DNA from: Rhizoclosmatium globosum
Lineage: Eukaryota > Chytridiomycota > Chytridiomycetes > Chytridiales > Chytriomycetaceae
Direction: 5' to 3'
Assembly (NCBI GenBank): GCA_002104985.1
Contig: MCGO01000038.1
Location: forward strand, 1-64,000
Length of the DNA: 64,000 bases
Shown: positions 43,614 through 56,700 of the stretch, piece by piece
How positions within the stretch are numbered: the stretch's first letter is position 1
Layout: every line of letters starts with the position of its first letter
Notes under the pieces: model-generated
Told to the model about the DNA's origin: nothing
What the model saw: the letters and a program-made list of their open reading frames with translations, nothing else
Databases searched by the model: none
Made by a program: the position numbers and the translations under genes

Positions 43614-44307
43614 ATGGGTATTCCACTGTCGCTCTTCCAACGGGTAAGTGAACATTGACAATCAACAGGTTACCTTCGTTTTAATTGGAGCTGGTACAAG
43701 TCGAACAGCTTCGGCCATCGAAACAAGTCAAACTCCTATTGGTATGAGTCCTAACTTCAAGTGTTTCGTCTAACATGGATTCAGGTTGGTTTAGATGGTT
43801 CAGGAAAGACGACGTTGTTGTATAAGCTCAAACTTGGTGAACTGGTCGCAACAGTCCCAACTGTTGCATTCAACATCGAAAGTATCGAACATAAGGGCAT
43901 AACTTTAGCTTCTGGGATGTGGCTGGAAAAACGAACTGCGTCCTCTTTGGAAACATTGTATGTGAAGGACGAAGTTGTGTCTTATGCCTGTTAACGAAAC
44001 TTACCTATGAAACCTTCAAGATTACGCCAATACAAATGGAATCGTCTTTGTGATTGACTCGAACGACCGTGACAGAATCGAGGAGGCACATAATGAGTTG
44101 AAGCAGTTGATGTCAGAAGAAGAACTGAAAGGAGTTGATCTTCTCATAAGCAAGACCTTACCAACGCCATGAAGTCGGCAGAAATCGTGAGAGCTCCAAT
44201 TGAATGATTTGAAATCAAGAAAGTGGTATATACAATCTTCCTGTGCACCGACGGGAGAAGGGTTATACTATGGCCTGGATTGGTTTGTGAACTCTTTGAA
44301 CGAATGA
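43614..44307 (+). CDS. ARF-family small GTPase, copy 1 (damaged)
   Basis: Exon 1 is [10 protein letters not shown] with a myristoylation-type Gly2, then a splice. The P-loop [20 protein letters not shown], switch [12 protein letters not shown], switch II as DVAGK with [28 protein letters not shown], and the C-terminal [20 protein letters not shown] are all ARF. The interswitch Trp-Asp is kept, but the glycine before the catalytic position is Ala and the catalytic Gln (Q71 of human ARF1) is Lys. About ten bases are missing near 44147, removing the start of the NKxD guanine motif, and single-base steps occur at an A5 run (43927-43931) and near 44195. It may be a pseudogene of copy 2. ARF proteins drive vesicle coat assembly. 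Confidence 0.65.
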
Positions 44308-44580
44308 TTGCTTTATTGTAGAAGAATAAGATGTTTCTGCTCATGTAAATGACTTGAAAGTATAAAAGTATTATCAGAGAAATCTTGGGAAGAATTATGG
44401 TGTGGTGCGTTCTCCCTTTTTGCAACGAATCCTTCTTTCAGACAATATTTGAAACTTGCGAATGAGGGTGAGATTTGTGTGGAGTGTCATGGACGTGGAA
44501 CGGACACGAAATACGTGGCATTCTGTCTGATTCTTAAAAGTCAAACACATTGCACTAAACGAAAACAATCAAATAAAAAG

Positions 44581-45264
<684 letters not shown>

Positions 45265-45349
45265 TAAGTGCTTTATTATGGAAGTGAATAAGATGGTTTC
45301 TGTTTGTACAAATGACTCATTGAATTGGCTTCGAAAGTTCGAATCAAGG

Positions 45350-45468
45350 TTAACGTGGACACTTGCACTTGTCTTCCTCCTTGACTCCAGCCATCGCGGA
45401 TCGATGTGCTTTCCACATCCTCCCCAGGTAATCTTGCTACACTTGCTACACTTTGTCTGGAAACACAT
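45350..45468 (-). CDS. Small CxxC protein (about 39 residues)
   Basis: MCFQTKCSKCSKITWGGCGK is followed by HID and, one base out of frame, SAMAGVKEEDKCKC and PR then stop. The pattern C-x2-C-K-x-T-W-x-G-C-G-x-H-I, then a short loop and CxC, matches a tiny conserved eukaryotic protein found in fungi and plants whose role is unsettled; the two cysteine pairs probably bind zinc. It lies antisense just downstream of ARF copy 2 and is too short for most gene finders. The one-base step is near 45398. Confidence 0.65.
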
Positions 45469-45790
45469 GGTTTGGGATCTGTTTTTGGAACTTTTTGGCA
45501 ACGGAGGAGGCACAAATTTATACGTCGTGATTATTCAGCTGAAGCGGCGACCCAACTGAATAATCACCAGCCATATTATTCAGATCGTCCTATCACATGT
45601 TAAGTCGTTCCAGTAACTTCGACGAGAAAGTGCAAGGTCATATCGACCAATTCTCATGGATAGCCAGCCACGTGAGCAATCTTCTTTTCCTTTCTTCTTT
45701 AAATGAATTCACCAAAATTAAACCCAAGCGGAAAGAGGTGGCGTTGAGGAAAAGGGCAAAACAACCAAACAAACTGCCGAACAACCAAAC

Positions 45791-47390
45791 ATGGAGTCCG
45801 TCTACGCGCACATTGACGCCAACACGCAAAAGTACATTGACCGACTTGGCGAAGCGATAGCGATTCCCAGGTGAGTTCTCTCTCACTCTCTTTAAGTAAC
45901 ACGAACAACCACAAACAACTAACTCTCCCCAGCATCTCCGGCGATGCCTCCCACCGAAGCAACGTGTTCCGCATGGGCGCGTGGCTCAAGACGGAGCTCT
46001 CCGGCTCGGGTTCAGCGCGATCGAAGAGCACCTTCCGGGCAAACAGACGCTCCAGGGCCACGAGCTCGACCTTCCGCCGGTCGTGCTCGCCACTTTCGGC
46101 GAAGACAATAACAAGCCGACAGTCCTCGTTTACGGCCACTACGATGTCCAGCCAGCCTTAAAGGACGACGGCTGGAAGTACGAGCCCTTCCAGATGGTGC
46201 ACGAGAAGGAGACCGGTCGCATCTACGGACGCGGCTCAACGGACGACAAGGCCCCGATTCTGTCGTGGCTGTGGGTCGTCGAGGCATACAAGGCCCTGGG
46301 GAAGGAGTTGCCCGTCAACTTGAAGGTCTGCTTCGAGGGAATGGAGGAATCTGGTTCGGAAGGCTTGGACGATATTATCTTCAAGAAGCCGACAGATACT
46401 TCAAGAATGTGGACTGTGTGTGCATCAGTGACAACTGTGAGTGTGTTTGGTTCTAACCGTTCAAGCCTGACCAACCACAAAATAATTAGACTGGTTGGGA
46501 ACAAAGAAGCCATGTTTGACCTACGGTCTCCGTGGAGTCTCCTACTTTATGCTCGAAATCCACGGTCCAGCTAAGGACCTCCACTCTGGTGTCTTTGGAG
46601 GAACTGTCCACGAACCAATGACCGATTTGATCCACATCATGTCAAAACTCGTTTCTCCTGACGGAAAGATTCTGATTCCAGGAATCTACGACGATGTTGC
46701 GCCTGTTACAGAAGACGAGAACAAGTTGTACCAAGGACTCGACTTCACTCTCACTGACATTCACAATGCCACTGAATCTGAAACTACCATCCACGAGTCT
46801 GTTCGTGACACTTTGATGCACAGATGGAGATTCCCATCCCTTTCTTTGCACGGTATTGAAGGTGCCTTCTACGCGCCAGGTGCCAAGACTGTTATTCCTG
46901 CCAAGGTCATTGGAAAGTTCTCTATCCGTTCCGTGCCTAACCAGACACCTGAGCGTATCGCTGAAGTCGTCAAGGCCCACGTGGAAAGCGAATTCAAGAA
47001 GCTCAAGAGCAGAAACACCCTCAAGTTTGAGGCTCCACAGGGTGGAAAGTGTTGGGTTGCTGACGTCAACAACTGGAACTTTGGTATGAATCTCTTTTTA
47101 TTTGTTGTTTGTGGTTTGCATTACTCATCACCATCACTCCCTCAGTTGCCGCCAGATCCGCCATCGAAAAAGTGTTCAAGACTTCCCCAGACTTGACTCG
47201 CGAAGGTGGTTCTATCCCAGTCACCTTGACATTCCAAGAGGCTTTGAACAAGTCCGTCTTGCTTCTCCCCATGGGACGCAGTGACGACGGTGCTCACTCA
47301 ACAAACGAAAAGATTGACTTGTTCAACTACATTGAGGGAATCAAGTTGCTTGCTACTTACTTGGAGGAAGTTGCTGCTGTTCCAAAGTAA
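45791..47390 (+). CDS. Cys-Gly metallodipeptidase, M20 family (Dug1/CNDP2)
   Basis: Four exons with introns 45871..45932, 46437..46489 and 47084..47145 give about 480 residues, full family length. All metal ligands are visible: [10 protein letters not shown] (His, and Asp after), [10 protein letters not shown] (bridging Asp), [10 protein letters not shown] (catalytic Glu pair), CISDN joined to YWLGT (Asp), and [10 protein letters not shown] (C-terminal His). The insertion domain includes [16 protein letters not shown]. Dug1 cleaves Cys-Gly from glutathione breakdown in the cytosol as a Zn2+/Mn2+ dimer. Single bases are missing near 46009 and 46386; elsewhere the frame is intact. The GST gene lies nearby, but shared regulation is not shown. 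Confidence 0.92.
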
Positions 47391-47973
47391 AAAAATCCAA
47401 CCTTTATCAAGATGCCATTATTCAAATAAAGTAATTGCACAGTTTGATTTTAGTTGTGGCTCAAGCACAATCCCAATTGAATGTCGCTCCAAAAGCTACC
47501 AAAAGCTACGAAAATGTTATATTTATTTATTTTAACACACTGATATTCTCAGAATAGACCCTCACCCCACTCCGGAACAGCATCAAATACGACCGTAAAT
47601 ACAATTTTTTCCAGTTTTAAATTACTCACATGCCTTATCTTTTCAGTCGCTACTTCTCGAACTGTACCGTTCTGGCGGTAGATTCTCGATTATTCCTACT
47701 TTTTCAAGTTCTAACTTAAAAAGGTAATAGTAAAAGACATGTTCTATTGCAATTAACTTATATATTCTCATATTTTACGCTTGTCATATTGCGTTGAAGA
47801 GTCGTTAAGCTCACAATAAACTGAGTGAATCCAAACAACACACTCTCAAACATTCCAGTTTACAGAAGGAGCTAGTTTATTTTTTCGCGATTTTTATGAT
47901 CCATATTCCAAATCACCTCTCACTTTCTTTCTTTCTTTTTACTCTTTATAAGTTGAACTGGACCGTATGCTTC
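47391..47973. other. AT-rich intergenic gap between convergent genes
   Basis: The 583 bases follow the dipeptidase (CAAATAAAG at 47422) and precede the stop of the minus-strand F-box/LRR gene. They contain a tandem GCTCCAAAAGCTACCAAAAGC stretch near 47480-47510 and TTTCTTTC at 47927. No gene is visible. Confidence 0.5.
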
Positions 47974-49063
47974 TCAGGCCTGGTTAACAGACCAGTTTGC
48001 AGGCACCGGAAATGGAAATGATAACTTTGGATTTCCATGGAAGCCACAATAATCAAAGGCAAGCTGCGTGAATTCTGCAGGTACTGTTCCGTTCAAGTTG
48101 TTTCTACTCAAGTCAATGTACCGTAAATGCACCAGCTCCCCAAATTCAAGCGGAATAGTTCCATCCAACCTACAACAATTTAAATCTAAAAGTACAAGAC
48201 TAGTGAGTTTTCCAAGCTCTCGGGGAAGGTGATTTGGCACCAATCGATTCTTCTTGAAAGACAACTTCAACACCTCAAGTTTGGTCAAGTTCCCAATTTC
48301 AACAGGAATAGGACCCATCACATTTTTACAAGTTACCTCGAGGTTTGTGAGCAACGCGAGATTTCCTAGTTCCGAAGGGAGGTACCCCTCAAGTCGCTCC
48401 TCAGACAACACCAAACTCGTCAAACGAACAAGATTTCCAATAGTCGAAGGAATCTCTCCAACCAGCTTGTTATCAAAGAACTCCAGCGTTTCGAGGTTAT
48501 TCAAGTTGCCGATTTCATGAGGAATGGTTCCCACCAAGCCACACTGGCTCATCTTCCAATGCACGAGGTTTTTGAGCTCACGCAACCAAATCTTGGGAAT
48601 CGGGTGTGGAAATTCTTGGTAGATTCGGATGGTGCAGCAATCAATCAAGTACTTTCGAACATATTCGGATTGATATGATTCAGGGCCGTCAAAAACTTTC
48701 CAAGTTTGTAATATACGCTTGATCCTGCGTCGTAGGGAAGAATGCGATCGAGGTTGAGGGAAGCGAAGCTCGTGGAACTTATGAGGTTGTTGAATGCCTT
48801 TGATAGCCCGCGTAAGGGCCACACTTGGTTGGACGGATCCAGCTCATGATTTGAGCTACGAGTTCCAATGGGAGGGTTGTTAGTTGGGCGACGGTTTGTT
48901 TTTTCGTTTGATCCAGATCGATTGCTGCGGTTAGGGTTTCAGTTGATCCTGGCGCAGGTTTAGTTCGGGTACTTTCGCCAATGTGGTTACTGGTATGAAT
49001 GGTGTCATTCGACTTTCGACGTTTGCTAGCTGGTGGATTGTTGGGTTGTTTGTTACAATTCAT
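47974..49063 (-). CDS. F-box/LRR protein 6 (frame breaks near the F-box)
   Basis: Starts MNCNKQPNNPPASKRRKSND with a Lys/Pro-rich leader in place of the longer coiled coil. LTTLPLELVAQIMSWIRP opens the F-box, then the frame moves near 48830 to NQVWPLRGLSKAFNNLISS, and again near 48700 into FDGPESYQSEYVRKYLID, the family linker. About eight LRRs follow intact (PHEIGNLNNLETLEFFDNKL onward) to the cap FPVPANWSVNQA. The LRR half alone is a clean 280-residue frame. Two one-base errors are the simplest reading; early pseudogene decay is the alternative. Confidence 0.78.
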
Positions 49064-49169
49064 TGCTTTTTTCTGGACAATTATTAATTATGGGCTCTTT
49101 TGGCCGTTGAAGTTGGGTCGTCGCGGCCAATGGCCTTTCTTCAAATCGACAATGATGTTTAAGTTGTTG

Positions 49170-49470
49170 CTATAAATTCAACGGAAGTAATTGTTCAGGA
49201 ACTCTAACAAACTGTCCCAACTCTTTAGGAATCGTTCCAGCCAAATCAGAACGCGATAAACTTAATTCTTGAAGATTGTAGTAATCACCAAGCTTTGGCA
49301 GAATGTAAGTACATAATTTCCTTCTTTGTTGCATTGGTAATATCTTCGCCTTCAGTGATTCATACGATGATTGGAGCAATTTATAGCTTCTGATGAACCT
49401 GAGAGTAAAAGGGATTTACGGAAAGGAGTTCAGCGAATGTGATGTCGTCAATGACATCGGTGTTCACCAT
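49170..49470 (-). pseudogene. Relic of an F-box/LRR gene (F-box deleted)
   Basis: An ATG at 49470 opens MVNTDVIDDITFAELLS and stops after about 29 codons. In a following frame SSYESLKAK, which matches the coiled coil of the family, is joined at once to KLGDYYNLQELSLSRSDLAG and IPKELGQFV, which match the last LRRs. The F-box, linker and most repeats are missing. No cap motif remains. It sits upstream of copy 6 in the same orientation and looks like what is left after an internal deletion. Confidence 0.65.
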
Positions 49471-49812
49471 TTTTTGACGCACTGCTGATTTTTATACACG
49501 ACTTTTGGGGCCCCGTTGCATCTTTATCCAAGTCAAATTATTGGCGTTGAGGTACAAGCATATTTCACGTCTACCAAGTGTTTCCGTTACTGAGGGCTGT
49601 TGATGGCAAGAAGTTAGCTGGTTTTTACCAACGACAATGGGGACGGGGAATTTGGAAATAGATGGTACATCTAAGCTTATGAACATTTATTTCTCATAAA
49701 TGTTTATCCTGTTCGTATATCACCGCGATTTTCGGTAAAACCCTAAGTCCACTGAATAAGTTCGCACACCAATCTCCTCCAACATTTCCCCCTAAAATCA
49801 CACTCAATCATC
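49471..49812. other. Gap between the F-box/LRR relic and the tectonin-like gene
   Basis: The 342 bases contain the promoter of the plus-strand tectonin-like gene. I see no other gene; the minus-strand frame at 49492..49686 has no supporting feature. Confidence 0.35.
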
Positions 49813-51890
49813 ATGGTTGTGTTGCTTGCTCTTCTTGCAGTTTCCAACAGCGTCTGCGCGTCTTTTTGGAGCACCGATGGGACCAATGGTAAGTGCTTGC
49901 CTCACACAATTAACACAAGATAGCGCACCAAACATTCAATTCAAATTAGAACCAGCCCCAAAGATCGTTGCAGTCCAGAGGCGCCGCACCTGTTCAAGCA
50001 TGTCAGTTATATGATAAATGTTCGCTATTAATCTAAGTCATAATTTAACAGTGAAGGAACCCATTTTTGATGTACCTATCAACCCTACTGTGGCATCAGT
50101 CAATGCGGTGGCCCTCTGCCTTGGGATGCATTTTTGCAGAAGCCAAAGAGTCCGGAAGAATGCCTCAAACTGGTAATTCTATTCTCCTGTCTTCGCCTGA
50201 CTGACTGAAATTTAGAAGGCGGTGCCAACTCAAACACACCATTGGCGCCGGAACCGATGGTTTCGTCTAACAGCAAACCTGTGTTTGCAGAAGCTGCTGC
50301 ATCGTCGTCAACAAGTAAAGCTGCGAATTAATATACAGATATTAACCTATTTGTTAAGGTATGGGATGCTACCCTGTCTACAATAACGGATACACGTACA
50401 CCTATGGCGCGTACGCAAGTCTTACTGGATCCAATGAAAATATCTGGTTGGCCTCGTCAGGGGTTTGGGAAGCGGACTCTATTTGCGATTCCTCCCTCAC
50501 ATCAAAGTGTTATTTTGATACTTATGACAGTTCAAAAACCTCTGGAACTGATGGCACGCAAGTCAACTATGCCGGACATAACTTTATACTTTTTAAAGGA
50601 GTTTGGCAAGATCTTGGCGTTGTACGGTTTACACAAGTTAAGTAACTCTGTTTTTCTTACATTGATGCTTATTCTCCATACACAGACGGCGGAATGTATC
50701 AAACTGATAACTTGTTGGGATTGCCCCCGATTTTACACTTTGGAAAAGGGATTCTTTGGATAAAGGTGACTTCTGGCAACCATTTCCAAGCTCAGTTCGT
50801 GCACTTGATATGGTGCAGCTTCCAGACCTTTCATTTGTTGTAGTCGGTACGGACCATCAACTATATGTATGTCCCGGACTTTCAATGTGGTTTCAATGTG
50901 CCGTTGTACCAAACTCTGGATCAGTGAAAGCATTGACGCCTTCCGGATGGCACAAAATTCATTGGAGTTGGTTTAGATAATTTAGTCTATTTGCGATTGT
51001 CGCTGTATGGATCGTGGACAAGAATCCAAACTGCAGGCTCGGTTGTTGACATTACACTCTTGCTTGATGGAAGTGCACTCGGTACTGCACCTGATGGAAC
51101 TTTATGGACAATTAAGTCACCAACTGCGCCATGGGTTAAAGTACCAAATGGTTGTTGCGTTATCAGAACGAGTCTTACCAGAACGGGAACCATTATTGGA
51201 GTGGGGCCAGACAACAAGTGTACCAAAAAGTCACTGTTCAAGCTCCTTGGGTCCTTGTCCCCGATCTGGCTCTGTTATAAGCGTTTCCTCTATTAAATCT
51301 CTCCCACAAGTGAATATCCTGTTGGGAATCGCCGCTGATCACTCTCTCTGGGGCAAACGTGCTGAGTCTTTGACTGGGTCATGGCAGCAAATACCTACGA
51401 CGTGAAAGCATTGACATTGTTGAATATCAAAATCAATTTATCATTGTGGCACCCGATTATACCTTAAAGGTTGCTATTCGTTGTATGACTCAAGTCGGTG
51501 CATCAAGGTTCCAAACTCTGGATCTGTCAAAAGTTTCAGCTATGACGAGACCACTAACACGGCAGTGGGTGTTGGTTTGGACAACCAATTGTATACATAT
51601 GACCAAAAGTGGACACTTGTCCCAAATTCTGGATATGTGATTGACATTGAAATCGTTCAGGAACAATTTTTGGGATCGGGACAGATTACAATGTGTACGC
51701 TAAGTCTGGCCTCACGGCTCCTTGGAAGCTAATTCCTAATTATTGCTGTATTTCCCGTCTTGCTATTCTTCCAAATGGTCAGGCTGGGGGTGTTGGATTG
51801 GATAATGCCATTTATGATGCAAACGGAAAGTGGAACCTCATCGCGAATTCTAAGAGTGTTGTTAACTTTGCAAATGTCACGGTCTTTTAG
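49813..51890 (+). CDS. Secreted tectonin/tachylectin-like beta-propeller protein
   Basis: A signal peptide (MVVLLALLAVSNSVCA) and small exons give a short Cys-containing N-terminal domain (CGISQCGGPLPWDAFLQK). Exon MGCYPVYNNGYTYTYGAYAS leads into a WLASSGVWEADSICDSS region. From 50760 to 51890 about nine tandem units of roughly 38-45 residues follow the tectonin pattern W-x2-VPNSGSV, then L-x-DG, GVGxDN-x-LY. Clear units are FQCAVVPNSGSVKALTPSG, IKVPNSGSVKSFSYDETTN with VGVGLDNQLYTYD, KWTLVPNSGYVIDIEIV, and AGGVGLDNAIYDANGKW. Frame steps occur near 50940-50985, 51230, 51290, 51400-51480 and 51680. Tectonin propellers bind glycans or lipopolysaccharide; here outside the cell. Degradation by several base errors or true decay cannot be separated. 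Confidence 0.68.
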
Positions 51891-52207
51891 TTTAGACCGT
51901 TCAATTTTTTCAACCATTTTTCTTCTATGATCTCTTATTTTTTATCCAAATAAACAGTTTCTCATCAATTTGAAATAAAACATATTGACGAGTACAGGCA
52001 TTCGGTCTGATAATCTTAAGAAGACGTTCGTCCTATTCGTCAGTACATTCTCAACAACAGCAACATCATTAAGCAGCGCCGTAGACAAGACGCGTCAGAT
52101 TAGATCCAGTGAATCTCAACGACTGAAAGATTATTTCCAATGGTTCCCTCTGATCTGGGATGTTGCCAGAACATTCGATGCTCTGCCTCAAACTAAATTT
52201 ATTTGAA
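51891..52207. other. Convergent intergenic gap
   Basis: The 317 bases lie between the tectonin-like stop and the stop of F-box/LRR 7. ATCCAAATAAACAG at 51944 and GAAATAAAAC at 51972 may act as polyadenylation signals. No gene is visible. Confidence 0.4.
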
Positions 52208-53355
52208 TTACGTTTCCCAATGTGACGGTACTTGAAAAGAAAAGGTTAAGTTTGGATTTCCCTCAAACGAACATTCTTTCAAGTCCAACGACAATAGCTC
52301 TTCCGGCACAGGCCCCGCCAAACCGTTGTCGCACAAGTACAGTTCTGTTAAATTCGATGACCAAGCTCCCGTGGAATGCTTCCAACCAAGTTACAGTCGC
52401 ACAAACCCAAGATTGTAAGGCGAGGAAGACTGCATAATTCTGGAAGAATATAGGTTGGACTCTCTGGGTTTTTCCTGAGATTCAAGGCGATCGAAACAAG
52501 ATTCTTCATGTTGCCCACTTCAGGAGGTATTGGTCCCATCAAGTCGGTGTCGGTAATGGTAAGGTGTTCCAACAACGCCAAGCTGCACAATTCGACTGGA
52601 AATACCCCACAAATTCTGGCGTTTTCAGATAAATTTAAGGATCGCAAATTATTCAGATTCCCAATGACAGGAGGAATAGGCCCGCTCAACAAGTTTTTCG
52701 GCAACCAAAGTATTTCAAGTTGTTGCAGACAGCCAATTGAGCCCGTTATGAAACATAATCGTAAACTCAATTTGACGAGGTTTGTGAGATGAGGAAGCAA
52801 CGATTTTGGGAGTGGACAATGAAGTGCATAAGGCCATTCCCAATCAACGTGAGTCCGATTGTACATAAACTTGGACCCGTATACTGATTGATAGGAAACG
52901 GGGCCGTCAAAGAATACATGATCCCAAGGTCCTTTTATAAACGCAGGGTATGTATTTGGATGGGGGACAAAGCGAGTCAGATTCAAGGCAGCAAATGTAG
53001 TTGAGCTCAAAATGTCTCTGAATAATCGAGAGAGGCCTCGTAACTTCCACACTTTGAATGGGTGAATCCAGCTCATTATTTGAACAATGAGTTCACTTGA
53101 TAGACTGGTAATGCGAATGTAATGTTTTGCAGCCGCATAGTGCAGCTTGTTGACTTCCTTTGTTAATTGTTTGTGGTTGTCGACAACAAGCATCAAGAGT
53201 ATGTCGTTTGAAGCCTTGAGAGAGTCGTGGCTCTTTTGAAGGGCCGCCAGAGACTGCTTAACAGAGGCTAGCTCAGCCAAAACAGTTTGAAGGCGCTCAG
53301 AGTCTGCCAATGATTCTTCTTTCGTTGACGAGGATCTGCCACGACGACTCATCAC
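52208..53355 (-). CDS. F-box/LRR protein 7
   Basis: MMSRRGRSSSTKEESLADSE leads to the coiled coil (LAELASVKQSLAALQKSHDS), AAAKHYI, and the F-box (83-118, ITSLSSELIVQIMSWIHP), in which the usual Pro of the LP pair is Ser. The linker reads PVSYQSVYGSKFMYN. LRRs run on to CNLVGSIPRELG, where the frame ends at 52348, while SSNLTELYLCDNGLAGPVPE follows in the next frame to the cap FQVPSHWET at 52208. One base is missing near 52373 in the GG before TCATCG. The gene otherwise is intact, about 380 residues. Confidence 0.82.
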
Positions 53356-53705
53356 AAGTTTAGGTCAACTTTTTCGGACACACATTCACAAACACATCGA
53401 ACAACACTAAAATGGTGCCATATATTATCTGCACATCGTAATTCAACAGTCAGGGAGGCAAAACCAGCCATGCCAAAAAACAAAAAAACAACCCAACATA
53501 AACCCACGTTTTCCCTTCCACCCACCCCCCCCAGTGTAAATGCAAACACTCCCAAACTACTGAAAACTAAAAAAAACAAACAAAAACAAGTAAAAACGAA
53601 AGGTAAATGTGAATGTCCTTCCCCCCTCCAATGTGGAAAAAGCTATGAGACAGTGTGGAAAGGAGAAAGTGCTCACAAAACACAAAACACAAAAAGACAG
53701 CTTGA
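53356..53705. other. Homopolymer-rich gap upstream of F-box/LRR 7
   Basis: The 350 bases carry A-rich stretches (53475-53490, 53565-53600) and a C-rich run near 53521-53532, with the promoter of F-box/LRR 7 and the 3' end of the Sfp1-like gene. The plus-strand Lys-rich frame at 53470 follows from base composition and is not called. Confidence 0.4.
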
Positions 53706-56700
53706 TCAATCCGAATCATCTGAATCATCCGAATCCGCTGCCGCTTGTACGTTTGATCCCATGGCTCCGGGGAGATGGCCGTGCTCAGAGTGGTACTTCA
53801 ACCCGTTCAGGTTCTTGTACCGTTTACCACAACCTGGAAGTGTACATACGAACGGTTTGGACAAGTCCTCGGCTTCCTTCTTCTTACGACCAAAGTAGTA
53901 TCCCGTTGGAAGCTCATCAGGCTTTGTGTGTGAATGATTCAAGTGATACTAATACAAAGACAAGCATTTAGCAATCAAAACTCATGACATTCCAACAAAC
54001 CTTCAATCCATTCGCATTCTTGTACTCTTTCCGACAAACAGGACAAAAGAATCGTTTCTCGGCACTCTCGGGATCCAGAATCGACAAAGTTCCCAACTTC
54101 AACCGCTTCTCTTCACCTTCCTTCAGCTTCGGTAACCGCTCAATCACGAGCTCTGCCATTGTTTGGCCCTGTTTCAGCGCGATGGCTGTAAGGGCGGCTT
54201 GTTCGGCGACAGCTCGGGATTTGAATTTTCGGACAAAGTCGGGATCGAGTTTCATGCCTGTTTCTTTGGATGAAGACCCAGGTGGTGGAGTTGGTTTCTT
54301 TGTTGGACGCGATGGAGTCGGTTTTACTGGTGCTGATGCAGTTGCAGATGTGGTAGCAGTAACGGCAACAGCCTTCTTCTTCCGGTTTGGCGCCGCAGCT
54401 GGCTTCCGTTTCGTGGTTCCGCTTGACTTGCTTTCAGGCACGTATGTGTCTTCAGCACCAACTTCCATGCCGTCAATTGATTCTTCTTCAATCTCGTCAT
54501 CGACTTCCTCAATGTAATCAAGGTCGTCCTTTTTCGAGGCTGAGATGGCAGCACTGAGTGTTGACGCGCGTTGTGGCTGTTTCACGCTTTCGCGTTCAAG
54601 GCCTAGACCGGCTTCACCAAGAGACCCACGACGTGGAGCGGCTTTCCGTGTGGCAGAGCCAATGCGTGGGGCGGTGTCAAGACAGGTGAGCTAGCAGTAA
54701 TGACGCATTGTGGATCCACTGAAACAGAGAGGAATCCTTTGTTACTGGCACTACTACTTCCAGCAACACGCATCTTTTTGGTGCATTTTGGGGTGACAGT
54801 CGAGGAAGCCAATGATGATGATGATTTTTTGAAAGCTGAAGAAGGAACGACGGGCGTACTGTTTGCACGACCCAGGCTTGCTGATGTCATTTTGATCTTG
54901 AGAGGCATGGAGGTTCTGCGCCGTGTTGCTGGCGCGTCGGGGATTTTGAATACGGGTTCTTGAATTTCTTCATCGTCATTATATCGTCGAATCTGAGGTT
55001 CCGAGTTGTACCGTTGGAGGAGAGAGTATGGTTTATCAGAGATGGTTGATGATGTGCTCGACACTGGTGCGGTTTCCCAGGACTCAATATCAATCTCAAA
55101 GTCGTCCTCTTCCGATGAACTAGATCCCGATGCTGAAACATCCATGTCCGAGTCCGATTCAAATGTATAATCAATCGGTGATGCAAATGATACGGATGTT
55201 AAGCCTTCAGTTTTGCCCTAACGCGGACGAGAAAACGCATCCTTATTGTCATCTTCAATTCGCGGTAGATGTCCGCAAGACTGATCATGGATGCAGCTGC
55301 AGTGTTGAAACATTCTTCTTCATGGTGAGGCCCAAAGCGGACTACTGGCGCAACAGGGGGAGACTTGGAACCATCCAACGGCATCCCTGAATTCAACAAT
55401 GGCCCCGCTTCAATAATATCCGTTTGCAACAACATCAACGCTAAGGACCTGATACGGAAAAATTTTCAGTAATCAAAATTCCGGTGACACATTCAGCCCC
55501 CAACACCAGATCTTAAACTCAACTGTTCAAGAGCTTCGTCCTGCTGCTGTTGTTGATGTAACTCAATTCGTCCTAACCGATTCAAAATGTCTACACCGAC
55601 GATACTGTCTTCAAACATACTGGCGACAGGGTTCGTGTCTGAGAAAATGTCGTCATCAAAGGAGAGCAGATCCTCAGCTTTGTTGAGACTTTTTCCAGAC
55701 CAAGCGATGCTGTAGTTTCGTCATCCACTGCAAGAGTATCATGGAATCCCGACGCCGCGGTGGTAGTATTGATGCGCAGAAATCATTCGAGCTGCTGTCT
55801 CCAAACGGAAAGAGTATTTCGGGATCGGCGTCGAATGTAAGTAGCGAGGCAAGTGCGCTACTGCTCTTCGGCGACATTTCGGGAGATAGTGATGTTGGTG
55901 GTGTGAAAAAGGATTGTTTCGGGGATACTGCTGTAGTTCCAGGCGACAGCGAATCAACTGCAGTGTCTGAGTTATCGCTGAGTGTGGCAGCAGCTGCGGC
56001 AGGAATCAAGTCATTGAGAAACAAAGCATCCAACCCAACGACACCACCCAACAGTGTATTGTCTCCCTGTGTCATGGGTGACATTTCAGGATGGAACTCC
56101 TGAATGTGTCTGTTGAGCTCATGCAAATCATCGAGGACAAGGCCGCAACACCAAAAGTCTTTGCAGAATTCCTTTCGAGCGCAGCCTCCTGTTCATCAGG
56201 ATTGAGGAACATTGGATTATGTGATCCAGTCAAGAGAGATGTGAGTTCTAGAGACGATGAGAGAGAGGAGGCTGAAGTTCCGAGCATAGATATGCTAGAT
56301 GTTCGTTTGCGACCTCCGATAGAGGAAAGGGATGGCGAGTGTTGCTGAATAAAGAGATTGTTGTGCGGCCCAACACCGGGACTAGATGATCTGGCAGCAG
56401 AGAGTTTCGGAGAGGTAAATACAGTGTAGCCAGTTGTGTTGGGGCTTGACGCAATACGGTCAATCGCGGAAGAAGAGGGGGCAACGATGGGTGACTTTGA
56501 CGACGTTATTGATGCCGATAATGTCGAGGTGGTTGAAGTGGTGGTGTTGGTTGAAGGCATTGACATGGACCATCTGATGACCAAGAATAGATATGACGTC
56601 AGTATAAAGACACAGCCTCCTAAATTTATAAAAGCACTTACCGTTGCGATGGTGTCCGTGAATGCACAGACTTTGGAATGGCAGACGAAGACAATTTGGA

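Noticed and set aside
43614..44307. Calling ARF copy 1 a clear pseudogene
   Set aside because: Most breaks are single bases of the type seen in clearly functional genes here; only the roughly ten-base loss near NKxD argues for decay, so status is left open.
53470..53898. Plus-strand Lys/Thr-rich frame
   Set aside because: Composition follows A-rich DNA, and the second half is antisense to the Sfp1-like zinc finger.
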